Shown here: positions 34,102-43,900 of the stretch, piece after piece
Layout of the letters: each line of letters opens with the position of its first letter
How positions within the stretch are numbered: the stretch's first letter is position 1
Source: Mycobacterium sp. 852014-50255_SCH5639931
Lineage (GTDB): Bacteria; Actinomycetota; Actinomycetes; Mycobacteriales; Mycobacteriaceae
NCBI RefSeq assembly: GCF_001665605.1
Contig: NZ_LZSV01000022.1
Coordinates: 53,582-117,581, forward strand
DNA: 64,000 nt
Direction of reading: 5' to 3'
The notes under the pieces: generated by a model
Told to the model about the DNA's origin: nothing
Databases searched by the model: none
Seen by the model: only the letters and a program-made list of their open reading frames with translations
Translations under genes and position numbers: made by a program

Positions 34102-36057
34102 CTACACGGTCCGGGTCAAGCGGTCGGCGAGCAGCTCGGCGAATCTGGCCGGATCGTCGAGCGCGCCGCCCTCGGCGAGAAGCGCTGTGCCATACAGTAA
34201 TTCGGCGGTCTCGGCAACCTCAGCAAGTGCGGCGTCGCCGTCCGCCTTCTTTTGCGCCTCGCGCAGCCCGGTGACCAGGGGATGGTTGGGATTGAGTTCG
34301 AGGATCCGCTTACCGACCGGGATGTCCTGCCCGGACGCACGGTAGAGCCGGGCGAGCGCGGGGGTGATTCCGAAGGCGTCGGTGATCAGGCAGGCCGGCG
34401 AGTCCGTCAGGCGGCTGGAAAGCCGAACTTCCTTGACGTGTTCGCTCAACGTCTCCTTCATCCAGGTCAGCAGGTCGGCGAATTCCTTCTGCTGTTCCTC
34501 GCGCTCGGCCTCGCTCTCGTCGCCTTCGGAGCTCAGGTCCACCTCGCCCTTGGCGACCGACTGCAGCGGTTTGCCGTCGAACTCGGTCACGGTGCCCACC
34601 CAGACTTCGTCGACCGGGTCGGTGAGCAGTAGGACTTCGTAACCCTTGGCTTTGAACGCCTCCAGGTGCGGCGATTTCAGGATCTGTTGCCGCGTCTCCC
34701 CCGTGGCGAAGAAGATCTGCTCCTGGCCGTCCTTCATGCGCTCCACGTACTCGGCGAGGGTGGTCGCCTCCTCCTCGCTGTGCGTCGAGGCGAACGAGGA
34801 TATCTGCAGCAGGGTGTCCCGGTTGTCGAAGTCCGACAGCAGCCCCTCTTTGACGACTCTGCCGAACTGGGTCCAGAAGCTGCGGTAGTCGTCCGGCCGC
34901 TCGGACTGCAGTTCCTTGATGGTGGAGAGGACCTTCTTGGTGAGGCGCCGGCGAATCGCCTTGATCTGCCGGTCCTGCTGCAGGATTTCGCGCGACACGT
35001 TGAGCGACATGTCCTGTGCATCGACGACGCCCTTGACGAAGCGCAGGTATTCGGGCATGAGCTGGTCGCAGTCGCCCATGATGAACACCCGCTTGACGTA
35101 CAGCTGAATCCCGGTCTGGGCGTCGCGGTTGAACAGGTCGAACGGCGCGTGGGACGGGATGAAGAGCAAGGCCTGGTATTCGAAGGTGCCCTCGGCCTTC
35201 ATCGCGATGACTTCGAGCGGGTCATCCCAGGCATGCGCGATGTGCTTGTAGAACTCCTGGTACTCCTCCTCGGAGACCTCTTCCTTGGGCCGCGCCCAAA
35301 GCGCCTTCATCAAGTTGAGGGTCTCGGTATCGATGACGACCTCTTCGCGGGTCTCTTCGGAGCCTTCCTCCACAGGAACCTGGATCCGCCGTTCGACCTC
35401 CATCCGGATGGGCCAGGCGATGAAGTCGGAGTACTTCTTCACCAGGCCCCGGATCTTCCACTCCGAGGTGTAGTCGTGCAGCTCATCCTCGGCGTCTTCG
35501 GGCTTGAGGTGCAGCGTGACCGACGTTCCCTGCGGAGCGCTCTCGACGGCTTCGATGGTGTAGGTGCCCTCGCCGCTCGACTCCCACCGGGTCGCTTCGC
35601 TCTCGCCGGCCTTGCGGGTGAGCAGTTCGACCTTGTCGGCGACCATGAAGCTCGAGTAGAAACCGATGCCGAACTGACCGATCAGTTCCTCCGAGGCGGC
35701 TGCGTTCTTGGCGTCCTTTGCCTCCCTTAACTGCTGGCGCAGTTCGGCGGTCCCCGACTTGGCCAGGGTGCCGATCAGGCCGACGACCTCGTCCCGCGTC
35801 ATACCGATGCCGTTGTCACGGATGGTCAGCGTGCGTGCGTCCTTATCCACCTCGACCTCGATGTGCAGGTCGGAGGTGTCCACGTCGAGGTCCTTGTTCC
35901 GGAAGCCTTCCAGCCGGAGCTTGTCCAATGCGTCGGAGGCGTTCGAGATCAACTCCCGCAGAAACGAATCCTTATTGGAGTAGACGGAGTGGACCATCAG
36001 ATCCAGCAACTGTCGGGCCTCTGCCTGAAACTCCAACTGCTCGACACGCGCGTTCAT
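34102..36057 (-). CDS. htpG: HSP90-family chaperone HtpG
   Basis: A 651-residue cytosolic ATP-dependent chaperone, near-identical in length and motifs to M. tuberculosis Rv2299c as I remember it. The GHKL ATPase residues are present in the N-terminal third: LRELISNASDALDKLR, DNGIGM, LIGTLAKSGT and GQFGIGFYSSFMV. The middle domain with FIPSHAPFDLF and the C-terminal dimerisation domain follow. ATG 36057 (MNARVEQLEF) is preferred because it matches the family; an ATG two codons upstream also exists. Confidence 0.97.
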   Translation of the reverse strand: MNARVEQLEFQAEARQLLDLMVHSVYSNKDSFLRELISNASDALDKLRLEGFRNKDLDVDTSDLHIEVEVDKDARTLTIRDNGIGMTRDEVVGLIGTLAKSGTAELRQQLREAKDAKNAAASEELIGQFGIGFYSSFMVADKVELLTRKAGESEATRWESSGEGTYTIEAVESAPQGTSVTLHLKPEDAEDELHDYTSEWKIRGLVKKYSDFIAWPIRMEVERRIQVPVEEGSEETREEVVIDTETLNLMKALWARPKEEVSEEEYQEFYKHIAHAWDDPLEVIAMKAEGTFEYQALLFIPSHAPFDLFNRDAQTGIQLYVKRVFIMGDCDQLMPEYLRFVKGVVDAQDMSLNVSREILQQDRQIKAIRRRLTKKVLSTIKELQSERPDDYRSFWTQFGRVVKEGLLSDFDNRDTLLQISSFASTHSEEEATTLAEYVERMKDGQEQIFFATGETRQQILKSPHLEAFKAKGYEVLLLTDPVDEVWVGTVTEFDGKPLQSVAKGEVDLSSEGDESEAEREEQQKEFADLLTWMKETLSEHVKEVRLSSRLTDSPACLITDAFGITPALARLYRASGQDIPVGKRILELNPNHPLVTGLREAQKKADGDAALAEVAETAELLYGTALLAEGGALDDPARFAELLADRLTRTV

Positions 36058-36168
36058 CGGCATTCCCTACATTTCTCCCAGGACATGACGTTTCAAATTT
36101 ACCGAGGTGCGAAGCGCTCGTGTCCGGGGGTTCGCCCGTAGCGATCACGTCGGGCCTACGCTGAACAG

Positions 36169-36786
36169 ATGTCTGTTGCCCAACGCGAGCGAGCCGCCCT
36201 TGTCGACACCCTGCGCGGCGTGGGACCCGATGCGCCCACCCTCTGCGAAGGGTGGAAGACGCGGGACCTCGCCGCCCACCTCGTCATCCGGGAGTACCGG
36301 CCCGACGCCGCTCCGGGCATCGTCATCCCGTTCTTCGCCCCGCACACCGAGAAGGTGCAGGATCAGACGGCCGAGACCGAGTGGGACGAGCTGGTGGACA
36401 AGGTCGCGTCCGGCCCGCCGGTGTACTCACCGTTCAAGCTCCTCGACGCGGTGGCCAACGTCGCCGAGATGTTCATCCACCACGAGGACGTGCGCCGCGC
36501 CCAGCCGGGCTGGAACCCGCGCGAGCTGGAGCCCGCCCTGGCCGCCAGGCTGCGCCGAACCCTGCCCCTGATGGCCCGGGTCACGCTCGCCAAGGTGCCG
36601 GGCCGGGTGGCGTTGCGTACCCCGGAGGGCAAGACGCTGCTGACTGCGGGCCGCGGCCCGGCCGTCACGGTGACCGGTGCGCCCGAAGAGCTGCTGCTGT
36701 TCGCGGTCGGGCGCTCCGCGCGAGTCGAGTTCGACGGCGACGCATCGGCGGTACAGGCCGTCCGGGACGCGCCCAAAGGGCTGTAG
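36169..36786 (+). CDS. TIGR03085-family DinB-like metal-binding protein
   Basis: A 205-residue protein of the DinB/maleylpyruvate isomerase fold, TIGR03085 type. It has the CEGWKTRDLAAHLVIREYRPDA segment near residue 28 and the EMFIHHEDVRRA segment near residue 105; the His in AAHL and HHE are the likely metal ligands. Mycobacterial members may be mycothiol-linked but none is well characterised. Divergent from htpG with 111 bases between; its stop lies eight bases before the end of the convergent ligase gene. Confidence 0.85.
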   Translation: MSVAQRERAALVDTLRGVGPDAPTLCEGWKTRDLAAHLVIREYRPDAAPGIVIPFFAPHTEKVQDQTAETEWDELVDKVASGPPVYSPFKLLDAVANVAEMFIHHEDVRRAQPGWNPRELEPALAARLRRTLPLMARVTLAKVPGRVALRTPEGKTLLTAGRGPAVTVTGAPEELLLFAVGRSARVEFDGDASAVQAVRDAPKGL

Positions 36787-36793
36787 CCCGGCT

Positions 36794-38341
36794 TCACCCG
36801 AACGTTTCGCGGAGCTCTTTCTTGATCACCTTGCCGAATTGATTGCGCGGCAGCGCATCAACAATCACGAGGCGTTCGGGATGTTTGTAGCGGCTCAACC
36901 CGTGTGAATGACAGTGCCGCACCAGCGATTCCAACGACGGGTCCTCGGCCGACGCCGGCACCACCACCGCGCATACGCGCTCACCGGTGCGCGGGTCGGG
37001 GATGCCGATTACCGCGACGTCGGCGACCGCGGGATGGGTGGCCAGCACATTCTCGACTTCGAGGGCCGACACATTCTCCGCGTTGCGGATGATCGCATCC
37101 TTGATGCGGCCGGTCACGCGGACGTTGCCGTCCTCGTCGACCAGCCCGAGATCGCCTGTGCGGAGCCAGCCGTCCTTGTCGAACGCGTCGGCGTCGAGCG
37201 TTGCGTCCGCGTACCCGAGAAAGCACTGGGGTCCCTTGAGCCGCAGCTCACCTTCCTGCCCGACGGGCAGTTCGGCTTCATCGCCGCCGACCACCCGGAC
37301 GCTGACCCCCGCCGTCGGCGCGCCGACGGTGTGGTCGAGCGACTCGGGCGCGGCGCTGAGCGATGGTGAGGCCGCCACGGGGAATTCGGTGAGCCCCCAC
37401 GCGTTGGCGATGCCGGGCAGGCCGAAGGCCTCGCGGATTTGACGGCCCAGTTCGGCCGTGATCGGCGCGCCGCCGGCCAGGCAGCCGCGGAGGAAGGGGA
37501 ATAGCGGCTGGTCGCCATGGGCTCGTTGGGCCTCGAGGAAGCCGACGAAGAACGGGGTTGCCGTGCCGAGGAAAGTCGGGTTGTGCGCCGCGATGGAAAA
37601 CGGTGTCGTCGCCGGGTCGAATACCTCAAAGAGCGCCAGCCGCATGCCCGTTCGCAGCGCGGCGGCCAGCATGACCGCCCCGCCGATGTGCGCAACCGGA
37701 AAGGCGATGGGATCGACGTCGCTGCTGGTGATGCCGATCGCGCTGACCAGTCCGGTTGCGCCGGCGATCACCGATGCGTCGGTATGGCGGATTCCTTTGG
37801 GCGCCGCGGTGGTTCCCGACGAGTAGTAGACCCAGCGCGCGTCGCGGGCGGACGCCGGCGGCGGCCCGAGCGCGTCAGTGGCCGCGCGGGGCAGTCGAAG
37901 CTTGCCATCGTCCGGCGGCGTCGCCAAGTCAACGGTGATGACTTCGAAGCCCCGCGTCGCGGCCAGGTTCCGTGCCAGCGCACCGTGCTCGAATCCGCGC
38001 CAAAGTTCAGGCACGACAAGGTATTCCGAGGACAGCTCCCCGGTGATGAAGCCGACCTCGTGCTCTCGCAGTATCGGGATGATGGGATTTTGCACCGCGC
38101 CGATCCGGGCCAGCGCCGCCATGACGACCATGGTCTCGAGCGTGGTCGGGAGCTGCCAGGACACGACGGTCCCCGCGCGAATCCCCCGCTCGGTGAACGC
38201 GGCGGCGGTCACGCACGCGGCATCGTGGAACTCACGGGTGGTCAGGCTGCGCCCCTGGTCGTCGGCGAGCAGCGGCCGCGGCGAGGCCCGCGCCGCGTCG
38301 GCGATCAACGTCCAGTAGGTCGCGTCGCTTCCGATGCTCAT
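36794..38341 (-). CDS. AMP-forming acyl-CoA synthetase (FadD-like)
   Basis: A 515-residue ANL-superfamily ligase that activates a carboxylic acid via acyl-AMP. It has the P-loop YYSSGTTAAPKG near residue 170, NAWGLTE near 318, LRTGDLG near 395, and the C-terminal GRIKDAIIRNAENVSALEVE and NQFGKVIKKEL lysine motif. The start overlaps the end of the upstream hotdog-fold gene (ATGA), so the two work together, probably in CoA activation and release of the same acid. The chain length is unknown. Confidence 0.92.
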   Translation of the reverse strand: MSIGSDATYWTLIADAARASPRPLLADDQGRSLTTREFHDAACVTAAAFTERGIRAGTVVSWQLPTTLETMVVMAALARIGAVQNPIIPILREHEVGFITGELSSEYLVVPELWRGFEHGALARNLAATRGFEVITVDLATPPDDGKLRLPRAATDALGPPPASARDARWVYYSSGTTAAPKGIRHTDASVIAGATGLVSAIGITSSDVDPIAFPVAHIGGAVMLAAALRTGMRLALFEVFDPATTPFSIAAHNPTFLGTATPFFVGFLEAQRAHGDQPLFPFLRGCLAGGAPITAELGRQIREAFGLPGIANAWGLTEFPVAASPSLSAAPESLDHTVGAPTAGVSVRVVGGDEAELPVGQEGELRLKGPQCFLGYADATLDADAFDKDGWLRTGDLGLVDEDGNVRVTGRIKDAIIRNAENVSALEVENVLATHPAVADVAVIGIPDPRTGERVCAVVVPASAEDPSLESLVRHCHSHGLSRYKHPERLVIVDALPRNQFGKVIKKELRETFG

Positions 38342-39231
38342 TCGTTCGTCGGATTCACCTGCGTCGGGCGGAATCCGGAGTGGGCTATCGCGACCGACAC
38401 ACCACTGCCGATGGGCCCCTCGCGGTCGACGAGCACGGCCGAGCCGGTGGCCACGCCCTCATGGCTGTAATGCGTCAGCGACGCCATGCCGATGTGGGGC
38501 CCTTCGGGTAGCCGGCTCAACGTGAGGGTGTAGTCGGCGTTGATGAATTGCAGACCGTTCGTGCCCCAATTGGCAAGGGAAGCCGTGATATCGGCCGCCA
38601 TGGCGGCACGGGTGAAGGCAGTGAGCGGTTCGCCGTCGATGAGTGAGCGTGTTTCATAAAGCCAGGTGTATTTCGGGCCGGAGGTGTCGACCCATTCGGG
38701 ATCGCGATTCTGCAGTTCGGTGCCCCAGCCGTAGGTGCGCATGAAAAGCGTGGGTTGCGCGTCGTCCTCGATGGGCAGTGGCGGCATCTGCAGATTTGGC
38801 GACCACACCTGCCCCTCTGGCTGAGGGCCGCGCCGCAGAAACAAGGCGCTCCCCCGCGCGACGGGGACACCACGCTGGGTGAGAACGGCCTCAACGAGGC
38901 GCAGCCGCCGACGATCGTGGTGCACGGTGGTCTGCACCTCGATGGGTTCCAGCGCGGCCGGTGCGGGAAGGTCGACGGTCAGCCGGGCGGGTTGCAGTTG
39001 CGGGTCGTCGACCGCGCGTTCAACGGCCCAGCCCAGCAGTCCGCCGACCACGTGCCCGCTGAGCGACGGACCCCACCCACCGCGCGCGATCGGATTTGGC
39101 ACGAAACGGCTTTCGTCGCGCAGGAAGTACGGCGTCTGCGCCGCTGAATCAACGTCATCCGGCACGAAATTCGTTTCGGTCAATGCGCGGCGCTCCGCCC
39201 AGAGTTGGGGTCCCCCGTGTGGGGATGGCAA
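38338..39231 (-). CDS. Double-hotdog acyl-CoA thioesterase-like protein
   Basis: A 297-residue protein resembling TesB-type tandem hotdog thioesterases. It has GPSLSGHVVGGLLGWAVE near residue 55, LPAPAALEPIEVQTTV and ARGSALFLRRGP in the first half, then LQFINADYTLTLSRLPEGPHIGM and GSGVSVAIAHSG in the second. Coupled by four-base overlap to the acyl-CoA ligase. The start is uncertain: TTG 39231 gives the longest frame, and a TTG at about residue 17 (LTETNFV) is possible. Confidence 0.7.
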   Translation of the reverse strand: MPSPHGGPQLWAERRALTETNFVPDDVDSAAQTPYFLRDESRFVPNPIARGGWGPSLSGHVVGGLLGWAVERAVDDPQLQPARLTVDLPAPAALEPIEVQTTVHHDRRRLRLVEAVLTQRGVPVARGSALFLRRGPQPEGQVWSPNLQMPPLPIEDDAQPTLFMRTYGWGTELQNRDPEWVDTSGPKYTWLYETRSLIDGEPLTAFTRAAMAADITASLANWGTNGLQFINADYTLTLSRLPEGPHIGMASLTHYSHEGVATGSAVLVDREGPIGSGVSVAIAHSGFRPTQVNPTNE

Positions 39232-39317
39232 CAGTTGATATTACTGTTTGAGTTCCAGTCCCCCGGGGCCGACCTGTCTCAGGTCAATCCGCTAACCGAG
39301 CAAGGGTGTTGGCACCC

Positions 39318-40055
39318 TTAGGCGATCGCTGCACCGACCAAGTGGCCGATCACGTAGGTGATCGACAATGCGAGACCGCCTCCGATGACATTGCGGAGGA
39401 CCGCCCGGCTCTTGGGCGCCCCACCCAAACCGGCCGATACCGCCCCGGTGAGCACCAGCGCGGCGAGTACCGCGGCCACGGTGACCGGGATTCTCCACGT
39501 CGCGGGCGGCGCCAAGATCGCGACCAACGGCAGGAGGGCGCCGACTGCGAACGACAGCGCCGAGGACGACGCGGCCTGCCACGGGTTGGTCAGCTCCTCG
39601 GGATTGATACCGAGTTCGACTTCGGCATGGGCGAGGAGCGGATTGTGGTCGGTGAGTTCCTCGGCCACGGTGCGCGCGGTCGCGGCGTTCAGGCCTTTGG
39701 CTTCGTACAAGGCGGCAAGCTCGTCCAGCTCGGCGGCCGGATCGTCACGGAGCTCCTGGCGTTCCTTGTGCAGCAGCGCCTTCTCGGTGTCCCGCTGGGT
39801 GCTCACCGACACGTATTCGCCCAGCGCCATCGACACGGCCCCAGCGACCAGTCCAGCGGTACCGGCCGTCAATACCGGAGCGCGTTCCACCGTCGCCGCC
39901 GCGACTCCCACCACGATGCCCGCCGTCGAGACGATTCCATCGTTGGCACCCAGGACTCCGGCGCGCAACCAATTCAATTTCGATGACACCGAACCCGAAT
40001 GCGGTTCGGACGGATGCGGATGCGACGGACTCGACACGGCCGCAACGATATACAT
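39318..40055 (-). CDS. VIT1/CCC1-family Fe/Mn transporter
   Basis: A 245-residue membrane protein. The first helix carries the family signature LRAGVLGANDGIVSTAGIVVGVAAA, the second SMALGEYVSVSTQRDTE, and a cytoplasmic helical loop follows (ERQELRDDPAAELDELAALYEAKG) with the Glu residues that bind metal in VIT1. Three hydrophobic helices follow. It would export or store Fe2+/Mn2+. ATG 40055 is used; a GTG a few codons later is possible. The upstream leader is 326 bases long. Confidence 0.9.
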   Translation of the reverse strand: MYIVAAVSSPSHPHPSEPHSGSVSSKLNWLRAGVLGANDGIVSTAGIVVGVAAATVERAPVLTAGTAGLVAGAVSMALGEYVSVSTQRDTEKALLHKERQELRDDPAAELDELAALYEAKGLNAATARTVAEELTDHNPLLAHAEVELGINPEELTNPWQAASSSALSFAVGALLPLVAILAPPATWRIPVTVAAVLAALVLTGAVSAGLGGAPKSRAVLRNVIGGGLALSITYVIGHLVGAAIA

Positions 40056-40381
40056 CAATACCCCGCTCGACTAGGAAACATAGCCTTTCCAAAGCGGCTA
40101 GGGGGCTCTCGGCCTCGTCGGGTCTCCGGCGGCCGTGCGAGGCCGACGTCGATCCGTGACACATAAACGTCTGCGGCGACACGCCGTCGCGGGTCGCAGT
40201 GGTTCATATTTCGCGGTTCCCCGCGCAGGCCGTCCATCTTCCGCCACGTCAACACGCAGGTCGGCGCGCCCAGAAGTTCTGCTTGGGCCACGCACAGCCG
40301 ATACATAGGGAAGCTATCTACGGTCGGTTTGTGTAAGGGGGATTCCGAGGAATTCACTAGTAGTTAGACAGGTGAAGGACT
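40056..40381. other. Intergenic region between divergent VIT and Gly-Pro-rich genes
   Basis: About 326 bases. A minus-strand frame here (to about 40357) has an Arg-rich composition and no convincing start or family, so I do not call a gene. The region must hold the two divergent promoters. No clear operator palindrome seen. Confidence 0.4.
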
Positions 40382-40969
40382 ATGAAATTCAAGCAAATAC
40401 TTGGGGGGATAACCGTCGCCGGCGCCCTGAGCGCCGCAGCGTTCGGTATGGGCGCCGGTGTCGCCAACGCCGCGCCGGGAGCGCCACCGCCCGGTCCGGC
40501 CGGCAATCATGGTGGGCCGGCTCCTGGGGGTATCCATCCGCCGAACGCGCCCGGTGACCCGGGTGGGCCGGGTGGACCAGGCGGGCCCGGTCACCCCGGC
40601 GGACCTCCCGGTGGGCCGGGTGGACCCGGCGGACCCGATCATCCGGGTGGACCTGGCGGACCGAGTGGACCTGGCGGCCCCGGTGGCCCCGGTGGACCCG
40701 GTGGACCCGGTGGACCCGATCATCCGGGCGGGCCCTGGCACGGAGACGCCCAGCGCGGTTACTTCCGCGGTGCCCCGTGGGGTGACGGTCCGGCACCTTG
40801 GGGGCCCGGTGAGCCGCCGCGGCCCGCGTGGGACCGGCCACTCCCCCCGCCCGGCGGGCAGTGGGGATATGGCCCGATCAACTACTGGGGCTATCAGGAG
40901 ACTCCCGTGTGGGACCCCGGATTCAATCAGTGGGGCTTCTGGTTCTTTGGAGTCTGGATTCCGCTGTAA
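40382..40969 (+). CDS. Secreted Gly-Gly-Pro-rich (collagen-like) protein
   Basis: A 195-residue exported protein. The signal peptide (residues 1-31, ending GVANAAP) is followed by a low-complexity GGPGGPGGP region with DHPGGP interruptions (about residues 55-120) and a Trp/Tyr-rich C-terminus ([30 protein letters not shown]). That C-terminal block is typical of a family of mycobacterial Pro-rich envelope proteins. It could be a structural cell-wall protein; the function is unknown. A strong hairpin follows the stop. Confidence 0.85.
   Translation: MKFKQILGGITVAGALSAAAFGMGAGVANAAPGAPPPGPAGNHGGPAPGGIHPPNAPGDPGGPGGPGGPGHPGGPPGGPGGPGGPDHPGGPGGPSGPGGPGGPGGPGGPGGPDHPGGPWHGDAQRGYFRGAPWGDGPAPWGPGEPPRPAWDRPLPPPGGQWGYGPINYWGYQETPVWDPGFNQWGFWFFGVWIPL
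40556..40735. repeat. GGPGGP-coding triplet-type repeats
   Basis: In-frame runs of GGTGGACCCGGC-type units that code Gly-Gly-Pro, broken twice by GATCATCCGGGC (Asp-His-Pro-Gly). The period is 9 bases, so replication slippage could change the length without a frameshift. Confidence 0.8.
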
Positions 40970-40980
40970 ACAGCAGTGAC

Positions 40981-41021
40981 CACAACGCCCGCTTCGCCAC
41001 CCAGGCGAGGCGGGCGTTGTG
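40981..41021 (+). terminator. Strong hairpin downstream of the Gly-Pro-rich gene
   Basis: CACAACGCCCGC (40981-40992) pairs perfectly with GCGGGCGTTGTG (41010-41021), 12 bp, with a further TCGCC/GGCGA pairing inside the loop. It begins 11 bases after the stop. No U tract, as is common in mycobacteria, but the stem is the strongest in the window. Confidence 0.75.
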
Positions 41022-41343
41022 CTGTCAACCCCTGACCCTGTGCCGGAGTGCGGTTTAGACATGACAGCGGGGTCGGCCAGTGCGACCTCAAATACGCTAC
41101 ACCGCAACAGGACCCGTCAACATCCCGTCAACGGCGCGGTAGACCTGCCACCACTTTCGCCGGGGCGAGGCGGTAGGACTTTTCTCAAATTCTGGACTGC
41201 TGGCGCCATCGGGCATCGTGACCCCGGTTAGGAGACACCAAGCGTCGACGCCACAGGAGTATGAATTTCAAAATTCACTACGCCCGATGAACTTCGGTGC
41301 ATCACAATAGCCTCGACGCAGTGGCAAAGGTGGTGCGCTCGTG
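41022..41343. other. Intergenic region upstream of the hybrid kinase
   Basis: About 320 bases with no frame I can support. The direct repeat CCCGTCAAC occurs near 41115 and 41125. The kinase promoter is presumably here. Confidence 0.35.
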
Positions 41344-43731
41344 ATGGAGGGTGTCGACTTCCAACTGCTATTCGAGTCGGCCCCCGGCCTATTCCTTGTA
41401 GTGGATCCCCACCTGCGCATCGTGGCGGTCACCGATGCGTACACGCAGGCGACGCTGACCGAGCGAGCACAGATTCTGGGGCGCGTCATCTTCGAGGTCT
41501 TCCCAGACAATCCCAACGATCCTGATGCCGAGGGTGTCCGTAACCTGCGGGTGTCGCTGGATCGGGTGCTGCGCGAGCGCGTCGCCGATTCAATGCCGGT
41601 ACAGCGCTACGACGTCAGGCGCCCCGACGACGAGTTCGAAGAACGATTCTGGAGCCCTACCAACTCGCCGATTCTCGACCCCGACGGCAATGTCTGCTAC
41701 ATCATTCACCGCGTCGAAGACGTCACCGAGTTCGTCCGCCTCCAAGCATCCGACGTCGCCCAACAACGGGAGACGGCCGCGCTGCGCGCCACCACCCAGC
41801 AGATGGAACAAGAGGTCTTCGCCCGCACCCACGAAGTTGCCGAGGCAAGCCGCGAACTCAAGGAGACCAACGCCGAACTAGCCGATCTCTATGCGCGGGC
41901 TAAAGAACTCGACGACCTCAAAAGCCAATTCTTCGCGAACGTCAGCCATGAACTTCGCACGCCATTGATGCTCATCCTGGAGCCCGCCCGCAAACTGCTC
42001 GCATCCATCGATGCGCAAGACCCCGCACACGCCGATCTCGAACTGATAGCGCGCAACGCGCAGTTGCTGCTGCGTCACGTCAACAACCTTCTCGACGCGG
42101 CCCGGCTGGAAAGCGGTGCCGTACAACCGAACTACACCGAAGTAGATGTCGCGGAGCATGTTCGCCTCGGCGCGTCGTTTTTCGAATCGCTTGCCGTCGA
42201 CCGCGATATCGACCTCATCGTCCACTCGAACCAGCCCATCCCGGCCGCGCTAGATCCCGAGCACCTGCAACAAATCGTGGTGAATCTGCTGTCCAACGCC
42301 TTCAAGTTCACCCAGCCCGGCGGCACAGTGCGGTGTTCGGTCTCGGCCGCGGCCAATGATCGAGTCATCATCGAGGTCGCCGACAGCGGTCCGGGGATAC
42401 CGCTCGAACAGCGAGGAGTGGTGTTCGACCGGTTCCGGCAGGTCGAGGGCGGACCCACCCGCGTAGTCGGCGGCACCGGGTTGGGACTGAGCATCGTCCG
42501 CGACCTTGTGGGCCTTCACCGCGGCCGCGTGACCATCACCGACGCCCCCGAAGGCGGAGCACTGGTGGTCATCGACCTTCCGCGGGCTGCGCCCGCGGGC
42601 CTGCCCGTGCAGAGTGCGGGTCCACGTAACGCTGACGGCATCCGGGCCAGTGCCGCCGGAGCGATCGCCGAACTGAGCCGCAGCCCAGATGCGATGGTCG
42701 AGCCCGACCACGACAGCACGGATTCCAAACCCGTCGTCGTCGTAATCGAAGATAATGCCGATCTTAATGCCTTTGTGTGCCAAGCACTATCACAGCGGTA
42801 TCGGGTCAAGGCGGCATTGGACGGCCGGTCGGGATTGGAGCTGGCGCGCGCGCACCGCCCGGACCTGATCGTTTCCGACATCATGATGCCCCAACTGAGC
42901 GGAGAGCAGGTGCTGGCCGAAGTCCGCGCAGATCCGATGCTCGCCAACACACCCGTGCTGATACTGACCGCCCGCGCCGACGATCGATCGCGGCTGGCAC
43001 TGCTGGAAGCCGGAGCGAACGACTACCTGCCGAAACCATTTCAACTCGGTGAACTGCAGGTTCGCGTGGACAATCTGGTGAATCTGCGGCGCGCCGAAGC
43101 CCACCTGCGAAGGCTGCGAGTCGTCGTCGAACGCGAACGCATCGCACTTGAATTGCACCGCACCGTGGTACAGGAACTGTTCGCCATCAGTTTGAAACTC
43201 AGCGGCGTCTTACCACTGGTTCGAGTCCCGGGCGTCGCCGACCGTATCCGCGAGACGGTCACTGGGCTCGATGCCGTCATCAACGAGGTCCATAACGCCA
43301 TCAATCAACTCGACATGCCGGCCGAGGACGCGACAAATTTCCGGCTACGCATCTCGGAGCTGATCGGCGAAGCCTCGGAAACCCTAAACGCAAAATTCCA
43401 GGTTTCCTTCGCCGGACCCCTGGACACCATCGACAAAGCGATCACCGGTGCGGTCAACGACGCTGTGCAGCAACTCATGACAGCAATCCTCCGGCACGCG
43501 ACCGCCGACGAGATCATCTTGCGGGCCAGCTACGAAACCGACCTCGTCATTACCGTGATCGCGAAATCCGGCGCAACCGCACGCCTGGCCGTGTCCGCTG
43601 ATCGTTCAGCGCTGCTGCCCCAGCAGCTCGCCGACCGCGGGGCACGACTGGACATCGCGACGCCGGACATCGGTGAGACGGCGTGGACATGGACGATTCC
43701 CATGCCCGACGGCCCGCAGGCCGACCGGTAG
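41344..43731 (+). CDS. Hybrid sensor histidine kinase with receiver and second kinase-like module
   Basis: A 795-residue protein without membrane helices. It has a PAS domain (about 5-130), a coiled coil (about 135-190), a HisKA with H202 in FFANVSHELRTPL, and a GHKL ATPase with NLLSNAFKF, DSGPGIP and GGTGLGLSI. A receiver domain follows, with D512 in LIVSDIMMP and lysine in YLPKPF. After it comes a second dimerisation-like helix, VVERERIALELHRTVVQELFA with H605, similar to the HisKA_3 region of DevS/DosT-type kinases, and a GHKL-like C-terminus without a clear N box or G box. That last module may be an inactive interaction or phosphotransfer domain. The GTG one codon upstream is an alternative start. 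Confidence 0.85.
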   Translation: MEGVDFQLLFESAPGLFLVVDPHLRIVAVTDAYTQATLTERAQILGRVIFEVFPDNPNDPDAEGVRNLRVSLDRVLRERVADSMPVQRYDVRRPDDEFEERFWSPTNSPILDPDGNVCYIIHRVEDVTEFVRLQASDVAQQRETAALRATTQQMEQEVFARTHEVAEASRELKETNAELADLYARAKELDDLKSQFFANVSHELRTPLMLILEPARKLLASIDAQDPAHADLELIARNAQLLLRHVNNLLDAARLESGAVQPNYTEVDVAEHVRLGASFFESLAVDRDIDLIVHSNQPIPAALDPEHLQQIVVNLLSNAFKFTQPGGTVRCSVSAAANDRVIIEVADSGPGIPLEQRGVVFDRFRQVEGGPTRVVGGTGLGLSIVRDLVGLHRGRVTITDAPEGGALVVIDLPRAAPAGLPVQSAGPRNADGIRASAAGAIAELSRSPDAMVEPDHDSTDSKPVVVVIEDNADLNAFVCQALSQRYRVKAALDGRSGLELARAHRPDLIVSDIMMPQLSGEQVLAEVRADPMLANTPVLILTARADDRSRLALLEAGANDYLPKPFQLGELQVRVDNLVNLRRAEAHLRRLRVVVERERIALELHRTVVQELFAISLKLSGVLPLVRVPGVADRIRETVTGLDAVINEVHNAINQLDMPAEDATNFRLRISELIGEASETLNAKFQVSFAGPLDTIDKAITGAVNDAVQQLMTAILRHATADEIILRASYETDLVITVIAKSGATARLAVSADRSALLPQQLADRGARLDIATPDIGETAWTWTIPMPDGPQADR

Positions 43732-43900
43732 AAAATCTCAATTCTCGGGACTTTTGGCCTCTTGAACGGGGCCTAACGCCATGACCAGCCGTGCCGTCTG
43801 GCCCTCGTCTATGTGGTCTCGGCAACGAAACATTGAGGTCACGGTTCAGTTTCCGCCGTACGAAGACTCTCATCCGACTAAACAGGAGGAGCCCGCGGCA

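Noticed and set aside
40059..40357. A 100-codon minus-strand frame
   Set aside because: Arg-rich, no ribosome site, no recognisable motif; more likely part of the divergent promoter region.
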